Positions 35,285-46,333 of a stretch of DNA of 64,000 bases are shown here, in pieces (within the stretch, counting starts at the first letter, position 1; each line of letters starts with the position of its first letter). Location: NCBI GenBank assembly GCA_038025085.1, contig CM076139.1, positions 52,556,807 through 52,620,806 on the forward strand, in the 5' to 3' direction. Position numbers and translations under genes: made by a program. The DNA comes from Tetragonia tetragonoides. Its lineage: Eukaryota > Streptophyta > Magnoliopsida > Caryophyllales > Aizoaceae. The notes under the pieces were generated by a model, which saw nothing but the letters and a program-made list of their open reading frames with translations, was not told where the DNA came from and searched no databases.

Positions 35285-35537
35285 CTTCCTCTGTATCATG
35301 AAGATGTTTACATTTTTTTTTCGCGGTCTCCAATGCACCACTTTGACCGTATATAATTGTAATTACATGCATATATAAATTATAAAATAAATGTTTTCAA
35401 AAGTATTCTTTAAAATGAATCTAACAATAGCATTTTTACATTATAAATCTTTGTATGTTTTCACCAATTCATAGTCAAAGTTTGTGAACTTTGACCTTGA
35501 AAAATGAAGTGTAAACATCTTGGTGAAACGGAGGGAG
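35285..35537. mobile_element. Stowaway-type MITE
   Basis: Left end cttcctctgtatcatgaaga, right-end reverse complement ctccctccgtttcaccaaga; TA on both sides (35283-35284, 35538-35539). Same family as 28043-28298 in inverted orientation. Confidence 0.8.
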
Positions 35538-35599
35538 TATTTTGCAAGTTCTCATGTGAGAAGGGTAATACTTAATATAGTAGCTCACCTTCTTGTCGG

Positions 35600-35865
35600 G
35601 GTTAAGCAAGTTATAAACTGGGAATGATTTGCGTATTCGTTTTTGGGAGGATAATTGGAGAGGTGGACAGCCTTTTTGCATGAGGTTCCCTCGATTGTTC
35701 CAGCTTTCCACTCTCCATGGTGTTGTTGTTGCTGACTTTTTTACTCTGGATATTGTAGCATGGAATCTTCATCTCTGTCGTTTGCCTTATGATAGGGAGA
35801 TACAAGATCTCACTTCCCTCTTGAAAATTGTGGGCTCGATCCAGCCTTCGAGCTGAGAAGACTCT
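35600..35865 (+). pseudogene. Second LINE ORF2 fragment
   Basis: The open stretch reads RIRFWEDNWRGGQPFCMRFP, then FQLSTLHGVVVADFF and a following SWNL-type block (IVAWNLHLCRLPYDREIQDL). This is the region that normally lies between the polymerase and the zinc-binding domain of plant LINEs. It therefore appears downstream of sequence it should precede (34100-35240), so it is a separate insertion or a rearrangement. Confidence 0.6.
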
Positions 35866-36599
35866 AGGGTTGGATTGTCTCATATTTCATCCACTATACA
35901 ATCAATGGTCCAAAATCTCTATTTCGTAGGATGACTTGGAATGAGTATTGGAGCTCTCGTAAAAACTACATTTTATTTCTAATATAAGATAAGATTATAT
36001 GCACTATTACCTACCAAAAAAAAAATTAGAATTGTTATTGTCAAGCTTGTAAAGTACATGTTTAGATAAACAGGATGATGTTAGATGCTAAGGATCAAAC
36101 TCTATAACATACAACTTGCACATAAATGCAATTTCTACATGTTAATCTAACAGTTTCAAATTTTGTAAATGAAAGTTAAATTGAAATAAATGTTTTACAC
36201 TTGGTGCAAGAAAACATAATTGCAATTCATGACCCTTGGTCATACTCCACTGTATTCGAAAATTATTTATTACTCAATTAAATTTCAATGTCAATTTTTA
36301 TTCGAGAAACGGATTTTAAGTTAATTTATGCGGTTTCACACCCGCTTTCCTTTAAATATCTCCATGCAGTTCAATATTTTCCTCACCTTAATGCATTACT
36401 CATATTTTCCCCAATCTCTTCAAGACTTCAATCATGACAGTCTCCAAACTCCTCCTCACTTTTTTCTCTCCTGGTATCTCTCTCCACTAAGACAAGCGCC
36501 CAAAAAATAACCTCAAACCCCGCCCGAAAACCTCACTGGTCCCATTCCAACCAAAGTCAAAACCTCACATCTGAAGTGATTAGTGAGGTAATTAAAGGT

Positions 36600-37565
36600 A
36601 TGCTTATCATATTTAAAAATGGCACCATTATTAGATACACAAATGATAGTGAACCATTGCCCCCTAACCCCCCGCCACGACCAAACCCTGACCCTGTAAC
36701 CAGTGTTGTCTACAAGGACATCACTTTGATTGGTACACGTATAAAGCTTATCGCCCGAATATATCTCCCACACGGGGTTCTCTCCAACCCCCTCTTACAG
36801 ATTCCTATTATGGTACATTACCATGGTGGTGCATTTATCGTGGGGTCTACCTTCACCGAGGGTGCCCCTAGGAACTGCATCCACAATGTTGTCTCCAAAG
36901 CCCAAGTTATCGTCATATCGATCAACTACCGACTTTTTCCGGAGCACGCCTTGCCCGCTGCCTACAAGGATGCATGGTTTGCCCTACAATGGGTCTCCAT
37001 GAAGCGCATAGTGGGATCGTTGTCCGAACCCTGGCTCACGTCGCATGGCGACTTCACACAATTATTCTTAACCGGGGACAATGCCGAAGCCAATATAGTG
37101 CACAACATGGCCATGAGGGCAGCTAATGAGCCGCTCCCAGGTGGCGTTCGGATCCGTGGAATATTCCTCGCCATGCCGTATTTCCTAGGATCGATCCCAA
37201 TCCTGCTTGACCCCTTCTACTTTCAGAATACTTCCGTGTACAAAGTTTGGAAGTATGCGTGCCCAAGGGCTAGTTGTCCCAATGGGGTTGATGACCCTGT
37301 TATTAATCCATTGGGGCATGGGGCCCCAGCTCTTACCCGCTTGGCAACTGAGAAAGTGATGGTGTGCACAGCAGAGAAAGATACCTTACGCGGTCGTGGA
37401 AGATTGTATGTGGAAGATATCCGACGGAGCGGGTGGAAGGGGGAATTGTTTTGGTTTGAGGGTAAATGTGCCGACCATGTTTTCCACCTTTGGAACAATC
37501 AGACCGGTCTTGCATCTTTGACAACTACTTTGGTTGCAAGATTTGTGCAGTTTCTACAAGCATAG
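36600..37565 (+). CDS. Plant CXE-type carboxylesterase (alpha/beta hydrolase_3) with catalytic Ser replaced; probable pseudoenzyme or pseudogene
   Basis: Relative of the carboxylesterase / 2-hydroxyisoflavanone dehydratase / GID1 superfamily. From the ATG at 36600 the frame encodes 321 aa. The oxyanion-hole motif HGGAF is at residues 75-79, INYRLFPEHALPAAY at about 107-122, the nucleophile elbow at about 159-163 reads GDNAE instead of GDSAG, the acid region reads AEKDTLRGRG (Asp about 261), and DHVFHLW carries His about 293. The nucleophile serine is thus Asn (codon AAT). The frame is open further upstream (from about 36438) without an ATG. An upstream ATG at 36434 would start a signal peptide like that of the 16-kb copy, but one extra base puts it out of frame with the enzyme. 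Either the gene is inactive, or it uses the internal start and lacks hydrolase activity. Single exon, normal family length. Confidence 0.75.
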   Translation: MLIIFKNGTIIRYTNDSEPLPPNPPPRPNPDPVTSVVYKDITLIGTRIKLIARIYLPHGVLSNPLLQIPIMVHYHGGAFIVGSTFTEGAPRNCIHNVVSKAQVIVISINYRLFPEHALPAAYKDAWFALQWVSMKRIVGSLSEPWLTSHGDFTQLFLTGDNAEANIVHNMAMRAANEPLPGGVRIRGIFLAMPYFLGSIPILLDPFYFQNTSVYKVWKYACPRASCPNGVDDPVINPLGHGAPALTRLATEKVMVCTAEKDTLRGRGRLYVEDIRRSGWKGELFWFEGKCADHVFHLWNNQTGLASLTTTLVARFVQFLQA

Positions 37566-37933
37566 AGCTGAAGGGCGCTCATATGGATGCATGGATGAAT
37601 CTACTCTACATCGGAGAACTGGTGGGTTGGATTTCACCCATAAATTTTATTTTATTTTTCTTATTTTTGTAAATACAAACAAACATAAGGGATATAAAAT
37701 TGACGTACCCTTGAATTTTCTTTTAAATTTTCGTTTTGCACGGTTGCACCCAAATGCACACATTAATGGGAAGTGGAAACGGTTGTTCATTAAGATGTGT
37801 TCGTCACATTGTTAATGGGCTAGTCTAAAGTCCCTTGGTTAACTTGATTTCTGCAGGAATAATATAAGTAAGCACAAGCTAAGATATGGGAAAGCTTTGA
37901 CAGTCAATTTGCTATAGCCATGTTGCATTTGAG

Positions 37934-38158
37934 CAGTGGCGGATCTAGGAAACTAATTATATGGGTGTCAAAACTAACTTATTATATAATAGAGGTGCCA
38001 AAACTAACTTATTATATAATAGAGGTGCCAAAACTAAATTGTTAGGGTATTTAGTAATAATTTTTAAAACAATTCCAAAAAGTAAGGTATTTTAGCAAAA
38101 AATTTCCAAAAACACTGGGTACCCGGAACACCGATGCCCCGGACTAGATACGCCCCTG
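37934..38158. mobile_element. hAT MITE with perfect 8-bp target-site duplication
   Basis: Left end cagtggcggatctag and right-end reverse complement caggggcgtatctag, flanked by identical CATTTGAG (37926-37933 and 38159-38166). Inside, a 36-bp segment (ataatagaggtgccaaaact and neighbours) is repeated in tandem. 225 bp, no coding capacity. Confidence 0.88.
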
Positions 38159-38389
38159 CATTTGAGACATCCTTTTTAGTACCTATTGCTTAGTTGATCT
38201 GAAGCTCAAGAATTGTATTTACGATAAGGGATAAATTTAACAAAATATCTCAAAATTGAAATAATATCAGTACAAAGGTATTCTTAAAAAATGAGCACTG
38301 ATGAATTGCAGATTTCATCATTCTAAGACAAACAAAGTATTAAGGATTTAGAGGAGAAAGTCAAGACACAAACAATGCTATAGGTTACA

Positions 38390-38470
38390 AGGGTGGTGGT
38401 CTAATAGTTCCAAATTTATTCCTAAGTGGTTTGGCAAGGAAGATCATGGTCTCGAATCCCCATTCCCTCA
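38390..38470 (+). repeat. tRNA-derived SINE head
   Basis: gggtggtggtctaatagttc (A-box-like) and catggtctcgaatcccc (B-box-like, about 38445-38461) at tRNA-like spacing. Tail and duplication were not resolved. Confidence 0.45.
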
Positions 38471-38819
38471 TGCCTTGTGTTTGCTGACTTCTAGAGACTA
38501 TATTATTTTCATATCGGTGCTACATTGACGGGGCCAATACTTACGTTGATTATTCAGTAATTAGTTAGTCTGATATGTTCGATGTTGAACATGAGAGTCT
38601 TCAAATATTTTGTTGTTTTTGTTGGTAAGTTTTACATTAGAGAATTAAGCTTGCATGTGGACATTATCGACACTGCATCCTAGAGTAGAATCACGATTTA
38701 TTAAGTCTCAACCAACCAAAACCAAAACCAGAAAGGAAAAGTATTTTTGTGGCAATGCTCTTCCAGAGAAATACCAATGACAACCCAAAAAAAAAGAAAA
38801 AATCAGCGATTTTTCAAAA

Positions 38820-38892
38820 CGATCACGGTGGGACTCTAACCCACAATCTCCCACTCCGGAGGCGACCGCCTTATCTATTAGGCCACGCGACC
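38820..38892 (-). tRNA. tRNA-Arg (anticodon CCG), possibly a pseudogene
   Basis: The 73-nt minus-strand sequence folds as a cloverleaf: acceptor GGTCGCG pairs with CGTGATC allowing G-T pairs, D arm GGCCTAATAGATAAGGC, anticodon loop CTCCGGA (CCG), T arm starting TGTGGG. The T loop reads TTAGAGT instead of TTCGAGT, losing the invariant C56, and the first anticodon-stem pair is G-G. The 3' flank has T runs typical of pol III termination. Function may be impaired by the T-loop change. Confidence 0.7.
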
Positions 38893-39439
38893 TTGAACGA
38901 TACACTATGAGAGATAACAATAATTTTGACGTAAAGTGGCCATCGATCACACACGACAAATTTATTTTTCTTTAGTTAATTTTCTTGTACTGCCCCATTC
39001 AAGTTTAGTTGATTTAAAGGCAAGAATCAATTTTAAGTTGACTTAATCTAAAGTAAGCAGGTAACTATAGGGGCATTCTATAATTTTATGGGTTGAGGTA
39101 CTAAGTAGATTAAGTTTTCGGTTCGATTTCCATTTTTTTTAAAATAATCAACAATTTTTTTTTCTTTAAAATTTCCAAAATATTACAATCAACAATCTTT
39201 TTTAGTTGAGCGCTGCTAGGAAGTAAGGATGGTAATGGGGTGGACGGGTGTGGTGACTAGTGAATGTCTTATTCATATTACTACACCAACATCCACCACA
39301 AGGGCGGATCTACGTTCAGAGCATGGTGATCGTAAGACCCCGTTTGGCTAGTACTATATAATATAATGATGCTAATTACACTAAATAAATAATTGAAACG
39401 TAGGGTAGTTGTGAAGGATATCTGAGGAGTACTCTGGGA

Positions 39440-39636
39440 CATAGGCGGATTCAGTACGGGGCCTTGGGGTCCTGTGCAATTAGTTTTTTCGGAAAATTTT
39501 GCTAAAATATCCCAGTTTTTGGAATTTTTTTTGAAAATTATTGCTAAAATACCATAACAATTTAGTTTCGTTACCCATATTATTTAATAATTTCGTTTTG
39601 ACACCCATATTATTAAATTTCTAGATCCGTCAATGT
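39440..39636. mobile_element. hAT MITE, relative of 37934-38158
   Basis: Left end cataggcggattcag and right-end reverse complement of ctagatccgtcaatg; interior shared with 37934-38158 in opposite orientation (ttgctaaaata, cccatattatt, aatttag words). Flanks ctctggga and gtctggga match at 7 of 8 if the right end is taken at 39636. Confidence 0.65.
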
Positions 39637-40356
39637 GTCTGGGATTCGAGTGCTTTACCCAACTTTTTTTTTGTTTTATTTTTGAACTTATGATTTTCTT
39701 CACTTCTTATTAACCCCACTTACTTATTTTCTAGCTCCACTCTTGATCTACCATTGATATTCTCCACCTAATCCAACTACTCCACTATTTACGATGGATT
39801 GGAGGTGCAAATTGCAATCTCAAGGTGAGGATACACATAACATTAATCTAAGGAACAATATGAAGACCTTAACTTAAAGCCAATGCCATTGAAATTGGTA
39901 TAGGAAGAGAACAAAGGAAAAAACAAAACCGTACGTACATAAAAATGTACTTTCTAGATCACGAAGTAGTGTCACTAGATGTAGACACGTCAGTACATAG
40001 CTCCACATTTAAAAAGTAGGAACAGAACCAGAGCACAATCCCCTGGAACCAGCTTTTTTACTACTTCCACCATGAATCGGTCCACCACCGCCACCATCAC
40101 TTCAAGTATTTAAATTCTTTAAAAAAAATTCCTAATTTAAAACAAAAAAAGAAAAACACATATAGATATCGCTATCACCGTCAATCCCCACGCACCCATC
40201 AAACGCCAGTCACGCAATTCTACTTCACGCGCTCCCTCTGACCTGTCCCGCTGTCGCTGAGTGCGTGTATGTTCTAGAGAATTTATTACTGTATCCAGAT
40301 ACTCCTACCTAGTTTACTTTTTTCTGACAACCAATAGTGCTCATAGTTAATTTGTT
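39637..40356. other. Intergenic stretch to LINE 3' end
   Basis: No gene or repeat border was recognised until the LINE target-site duplication at 40339-40356. Confidence 0.35.
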
Positions 40357-40462
40357 TTTTTGTTTTCTTTTTTATAAGGCAAGACAACCAGGTTATTATC
40401 TAGTGATAACCTAAGGCGTCCCTAACCAAAAGATTGGTTAAGGACTGATCAAACGAGGCAGA

Positions 40463-43400
40463 TCAAGTGTAGAGATTAGCACAAGAGTGACCAAAGTGCG
40501 CCATGAAGTTTGCTACAGAATTAGCTTTTCTGAAGCAGTGGAGCACTTCGACCCTATCGAAGAAGTGAAGATCTTTCTTGGCATCAATAATGATATTTTC
40601 AATTTCACAAGGGATACGCCATTCTGCACGGATAGCTTTAATGACCGCCAAGTTATCTCCTTCTAACGTAATTTTGTTGTAACCCCGAACTCGAGCCATC
40701 CGAATGCCCTCCCTGAGTCCAATTGCTTCTGCCATAAGGATGGAACTAGTTCCGCACGATTTAGCTCCAAGAGACAGGACCCCTCCACTTGCATCCATGA
40801 GAACAAAACCAGCAGCTGCTTGGTGATTGTTTATTTTGGAACCATCAAAATTTATCTTTACATAGTCAGTTCTTGATGGAATCCATGTGACATTGGATCT
40901 TGGAGTTTTATTTTGCTTTTTCTTTTTAAAAGCCCCTCTTGTATCAAAGTCCAATTCCTTTGAAGATAACGTTTTCCATTCTTCAAAACTGAGTTTAATT
41001 GAAATCGCAATTTGAAAGGGGCTTGTGACAAGATCATTAAAGATAATTTTATTTCTGGCAAACCATATCATCCACCAGGTCATAACTAGATAAATGAGGT
41101 CATTCTCTGTAAGTTTGCTTCGAAGAAAATTAAGTCTGTCTGTAAATGATCCCAAAGAGAGTCCAACCATTGAAAAATTTACACAACTTAGAATTTCGAT
41201 TTCCTTAAAGACCCGCTTAAGTGTAATACAGTCAAGGAAAAGGTGAAATTTATCTTCACAATGAAAACTACAGAAGGGGCATTCCTGCGAAACAAAAACT
41301 TTACATTGTTCAAGTCTTTTTTTGGTAGGTAGTCCATCAAGACAGAGCTTCCAAAGGAAAATTTTAACTTTAGGCGGAATATTTAGATCCCAGATCCAGC
41401 TAAATTCACAATTTTCGATGATATTGTCTTTTAGTCCCTGGGTAAGCAGCGTCGCTGTTTTGCATGAAAAGGTACCATCTGCTGTCAAACCCCAATAGTA
41501 TTTATCCGGTACCTCATTGTACGGAATCGGGATACCCAGAATTGCTTTAATGGTATCCTTGGGAACTACCCGAGAAAGGAGATCGATATCCCAACTTCCA
41601 GTTTCAGTGAAAAAACATTGAACCAGAATAGAGACATCAAATAGCGGATCATCAGAATTTTCATTAAAGAACATTTCCATTAGGGGGACCGGTGAAACCC
41701 AGATATCCGTCCAAAACTTTATTGTTTGACCATTGCCTACTTGTCAGCGAAGTCCACCCCGAAAGGTGTCCCGCGCCTTTAGAAGATTTTTCCATTGCCA
41801 CGAGTTCTTTTTTCCTTGCTTAAATTGGAATAATGAACATCCTTTGAGATATTTGTGGTTAATTAGACGAACCCAATTACTTTCTGGTGCTTTTAAAATC
41901 TTTCACAGAAGCTTCATTTGCATAGCTTTGTTAGTTGCTTTGGCTTTTTTAATACCAAGGCCTCCCAGATTTTTAGGACGACAGACTTTGTCCCAACCAA
42001 TAAGATTTGGCGAGGAACAATCTGGGGCTTTATTCCAGAAGAAGTTTCTGTTTATTTGGTCAAGTTTATGGAGAGACACAGAAGGTAATGTAAAACTCTG
42101 CATAGTATAAATCGGGGTTGCTGATAGGTTAGCTTGTATGAGCGTAGCTCGTCCTGCATAAGATAACGGATTGGCTTTCCATTTGGACAGGTAATTTTGC
42201 GTTCGGTCAAGTATCTCCTTGAAAGTGTTATTGTTCACTCGTTCATTAATGATTGGACATTCTAAGTATTTATCCAGGCTTGCTGAATGACTCATCAATA
42301 AAATACCTTTGAAACTTTATATTGTCTGACGACCAACATTCCTTGCACACTGAAAGACTGATTTCTGAAAATTTATTTTTTGGCCTGACATGGTGCAATA
42401 TTGGTCTAAAATGTTTTTAATAGTATGACAACTTTGATTAGCTGCCTCAGCAAATATCATAGTATCATCTGCAAAGGTCAAAAAAAGGTATCTTATCAGC
42501 TCCTTGACAAATCTTGATCCCAACGCTCTTGTTGGATATATTATTTTCTCTTTGTAATCTGCGTGCTAGGACTTCTGCACACACAATAAAAATATATTGA
42601 GAGAGGGGATCGCCTTGACGAATACCCCTAGAAGGCACAAAGGTAGTACCTGGAGAGTTATTCATTAAAACTGAAAAAGAGACAAAAGAAACACATTCTT
42701 TTATCCATCCCACCCATTTTTCATTAAAACCAAATTTTTTGAAAACTTGGAAAATAAATTCTCAATCAAGTCGATCATAGGCTTTCTCCATATCAAGTTT
42801 TAAACCCAGCCAGCCACTTTTACCTTGCTTGGAACGAAAAGAATGAAAGACTTCATGAGCAATTAAAACATTATCCTGTATGCATCGATCAGCCACAAAA
42901 GCTCCTTGTAGCGGGTGAATTAATTTCCCTTTAACACTCTTAAGTCGAGTGGTCAAGATCTTAGAGATTATCTTATATAATGTCGAGCACAGACTGATGG
43001 GTCGGAAATGATTTGCTGCATTAGGGTTGTCTACTTTAGGGATTAAAGGTATAAAAGTTTGGTTGATTTCTTTGAGCAGTTTTCCGGAGAAAAAAAAGGC
43101 TTTGACGACCCTAATTACCGAGGGCCCAACAATGGTCCAATATGTCTGGAAAAATTTTGCAGAAAAGCCATCTGGACCTGGAGACTTGTTAGGTGCCAAA
43201 AGAAAAACTGCTTCTTGTATTTCTTCGTCTGAAACTGGTTTTGTAAGTTCAAAATTGTCATTATCCGTAATTTCAAACGTAATGTCTTGGAGATCAACGT
43301 CCACATTAAGATAACAGTTATTGTCCTTGCAAAAGCGAGTCTTAAACTCACTAGTTATTTCATTGCGTATACTATTTATTTCTGAAAAACAAATTCCTTC

Positions 43401-44557
43401 CTTATTAACAAACTCAATGATTCGTTTCACGCTTTTCCTGATCGTTGCCTTGGTCTGAAAATATGTTGTGTTTCTGTCACCAAGAGCCATATTCTTTTCT
43501 CTAACTCGTTGAGACTAGTAGGTTCTATTAAAGTTAATTAGCTTTGCTTTTTTCCTTATTAGGTTTGTTTGCGCTGTCGCTATACGGTCATTTGTGGGAT
43601 TAGAGATTAATTTAGTTTGGACTTTTATAATTAATCCTTCAACCTCTTTGAGTTGTTTATTGATATTACCAAATTTGAGTTTAGCCCAATTCTTGGAGAG
43701 CTTTTTCAAGACTTTGGTCTTTTGAAGAATTTGGAACATCTGAGAACCATTACTTCTATGGTTCCAAGCTTTACGTACTAAGGAAATATAATCTTTATGG
43801 TTTATCCAAGCTGCTTCAAATCTAAAGGGATGGGGGGGGAATTACAGGGAGAATTTAAATGAAGGATAATAGGACAATGGTCTGAAGTGCTGAAATCATG
43901 ATGGGAAATATGAATTAGAGGAAAAGTAGATAAAAGGGAAGTAGTAATCAGAGCCCTGTCAAGCCTTTCTAAGATGTTGTTCAGACCCGCTTTCTTCTTT
44001 CTCCAAGTATATGTGCTTCCAACAAAGGGTATATCCATTACATTAGCTTGAAACTTAAAATTGTTAAGGGTAGTGTATCTTTGGGTGGAAGAGATAGCTC
44101 CTCCTAGCTTATCAGAGTCTGCACAAATCTCATTAAAATCTCCCATTAAAACAAAGGGAGCAGTGAGTGATAAACAATAGGATAATAAATCTTTCCAAAA
44201 TTGATGTTTGTGAGAGGCTTTGGCAGGTGCATAGTAAAAAATAATAATGACAGATTGTAAGCTAATAACATCTTTAACAAGTAAGGCTATAAAACGAACT
44301 TCTTTAAAAACAACAGTTACATCAAGAAGAGAACCCTGCCACATAACCCAGATTCGCCCTGAGTAACCTACACTTGGAATAAAATCATACTTAGAGAAGC
44401 CAAAGTGATGCATAATAGCTAAAGAGGGTTCATATTGAACCTTTGTCTCCGCTAGGGCTATCAAATTCACTAGGTGAAGTTTACAAAACAACTTTACTTC
44501 TTCACCAATATCTTTACTACCCACACCTCTAGCACTCCATAAAGCCACATTATTCAT
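40463..44557 (-). pseudogene. LINE ORF2: endonuclease, reverse transcriptase, zf-RVT, RNase H; frame-broken
   Basis: The ATG at 44557 starts MNNVALWSARGVG. The endonuclease (to about 43802) shows LALAETK-type, MGDFNEI, LDRAL and SDHCPIIL motifs. After a frameshift, the RT region (43490-42317) has KSPGPDGF, HFRPISLC, LDMEKAYDRL followed by a TGA at 42762, GIRQGDPLS and FADDTMIF, with a further frameshift between the last two. 42298-41903 is the thumb-like region with SYAGRATLIQA. 41680-40463 is open for 405 codons with zf-RVT (WKLCLDGLPTKKRL, CPFC...H) and RNase H (INFDGSK, MAEA, LEGDN, ANSVA) motifs. Catalytic residues are still recognisable despite the breaks. Confidence 0.9.
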
Positions 44558-44565
44558 AATTAACA

Positions 44566-46333
44566 CTATTTAGCAAGCATCAACAGGCTTAAAGAGAACT
44601 TCAATAAGTTTCTAGCTCTCTTCAGAGAGGTGGATGCTGAATCCACATGGGCTGAAGAACTGATCCTCCTCTTTGAGTTCTCAGAATGAGCAGATTGGGG
44701 GGAGAGAGTTGCAGAAGAACCAGCAACTTCCAACTGAGTGATCTGTCTCAGTAAGGAATTGTTGGAGTGCATAGAGTGAAAGGAACCATCAGGAGTAACA
44801 TCTTCAAAAGCATCACCATACTCAGCATCATCACCCTCAGGACTAAGCATGAGCAACTTTGAGGTTGCCATTGGCTCAGTCAAATAAAGAGCTAGGCCCT
44901 CCTCAAGCTGCTCTAATGCAGTAATCATAGGCCCCTCATTAGGGAACATGACCTGAAGAGGTTGAACAACCTTAGCAGGGCCACTAGGGAGACTGAGCAA
45001 TCCACAAGTAGGACGAGCAGCAAGCATCAACTCAAGAGAGGGAGGATCAGACACAACCAGGTTCAGAGAGCTATTCTCATCATAGAGAGATTACCATCCA
45101 AATTAATAACAGGAATAATAGCATCAGCAACACCATGATTCAACACAGGAGGCCTCACCATAAGCCCCTTCCCTTTGCCCACAATCTTACCATTAAAGTT
45201 AGTGCAAAAACCAGGGGTACCAGTAGGATGTTTGATAGTAATAGAACTAACAGGTTTCTTAACAGGGACAGAAGAAATACCAGCAGCAGCAGAAACTAAG
45301 GGCTGAGCAACTTTCTTGTAAGAGTTAATGTCCTTAAGGTCACTAACTTTGGAGGTGGATTTGGGACAAAACCTTTTTGCAGCTGAACAATTCCCAGGAC
45401 CATCTTTAGGGTGGGCAGGAATCCACTCATTTGCCTTTGCTAAGGCCTCAGCAGCACGGGCATCTCTAATGAATTGCTCAATCACAGTCTGGTACTCAGG
45501 ACTATGGTAGTGAATAACTTCATTCATACAATTATCATCAGAATTAAGCGGGCATGCAGCAAGAGAGTGATCACAAGAGCCACAACAGATACATCCCTTA
45601 GAAAAACTTTCATACCACACAGGAAACCAAAGAGTATCAACTCTTCTTGGGATCTTAGCAAAGCTCTTGAGAGGTTTTGTGATATCAGCATTCACACAAA
45701 TACGGGCAAACCTTAAGCCTTTTTTAGCTGAAGTGAAGTTTTCATATTTAACAAAGGTTCCTAAATCATTGATTTTAAGAAACACCATGACAGCCTCAAG
45801 ACTTAACAACTCTACAGGATACCTAGGTATCCGGATCCAGAAATCAACACAAACCAGTTTTCTGGTCACTGGGTTGAAATTTTCTTCCCAAGGAATCAGA
45901 ACAAGCAATTGATTGGCCATATGATAAGGCCTCTCACGCCAAACAGCAAGCTTATCTTGCTCATTATCAAACTTAAACATAAACCAACCCTTACCAACAT
46001 CATGATAATGCACAATCCCTTTAATAAATTTCCAATCATGTTGTGTCTTAGTCATAATGGCCTATCTACATTTTTCCCTAGCATTTTTCCCAACAAACTA
46101 TTACCATTAAAAGCTTCCATATCTTTCATAACTTGTGGTATGTTTTCCATAACAAAATCATCACTAATAGAGGCAGATAAGAAATCAAATTTAGAACCAT
46201 TTATGATAGATTCAGCATCTAAATTAGCAAATTCTTCAGAGGCAACAGGCATAGTTTCATTAGTGATGTTCATTGGATTACCCTGGAAGGGGATATCCTC
46301 CATCACTACTGACTTGAAACTTTTAGAGGCCAT
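44566..46333 (-). pseudogene. LINE ORF1 (DUF4283 plus CCHC zinc knuckle), frame-broken
   Basis: RNA-binding gag-like protein of the LINE. It starts MASKSFKSVVMEDIPFQGNP at 46333 and continues through a frameshift near 46052 into a segment with GKGWFMFKFDNEQDK and a KLVCVDFWIRIPRYPVELLS block (DUF4283-type). It then has a CCHC knuckle C-x2-C-x4-H-x4-C (CICCGSCDHSLAAC). A second frameshift near 45060 leads into an acidic/serine-rich tail ending at 44566. Without the shifts it would be about 590 aa. The ORF2 start codon follows after 9 bp. Confidence 0.85.

Noticed and set aside
36576..36599. GTG at 36576 as start of the carboxylesterase
   Set aside because: Nuclear plant genes rarely start with GTG; the first in-frame ATG is at 36600.
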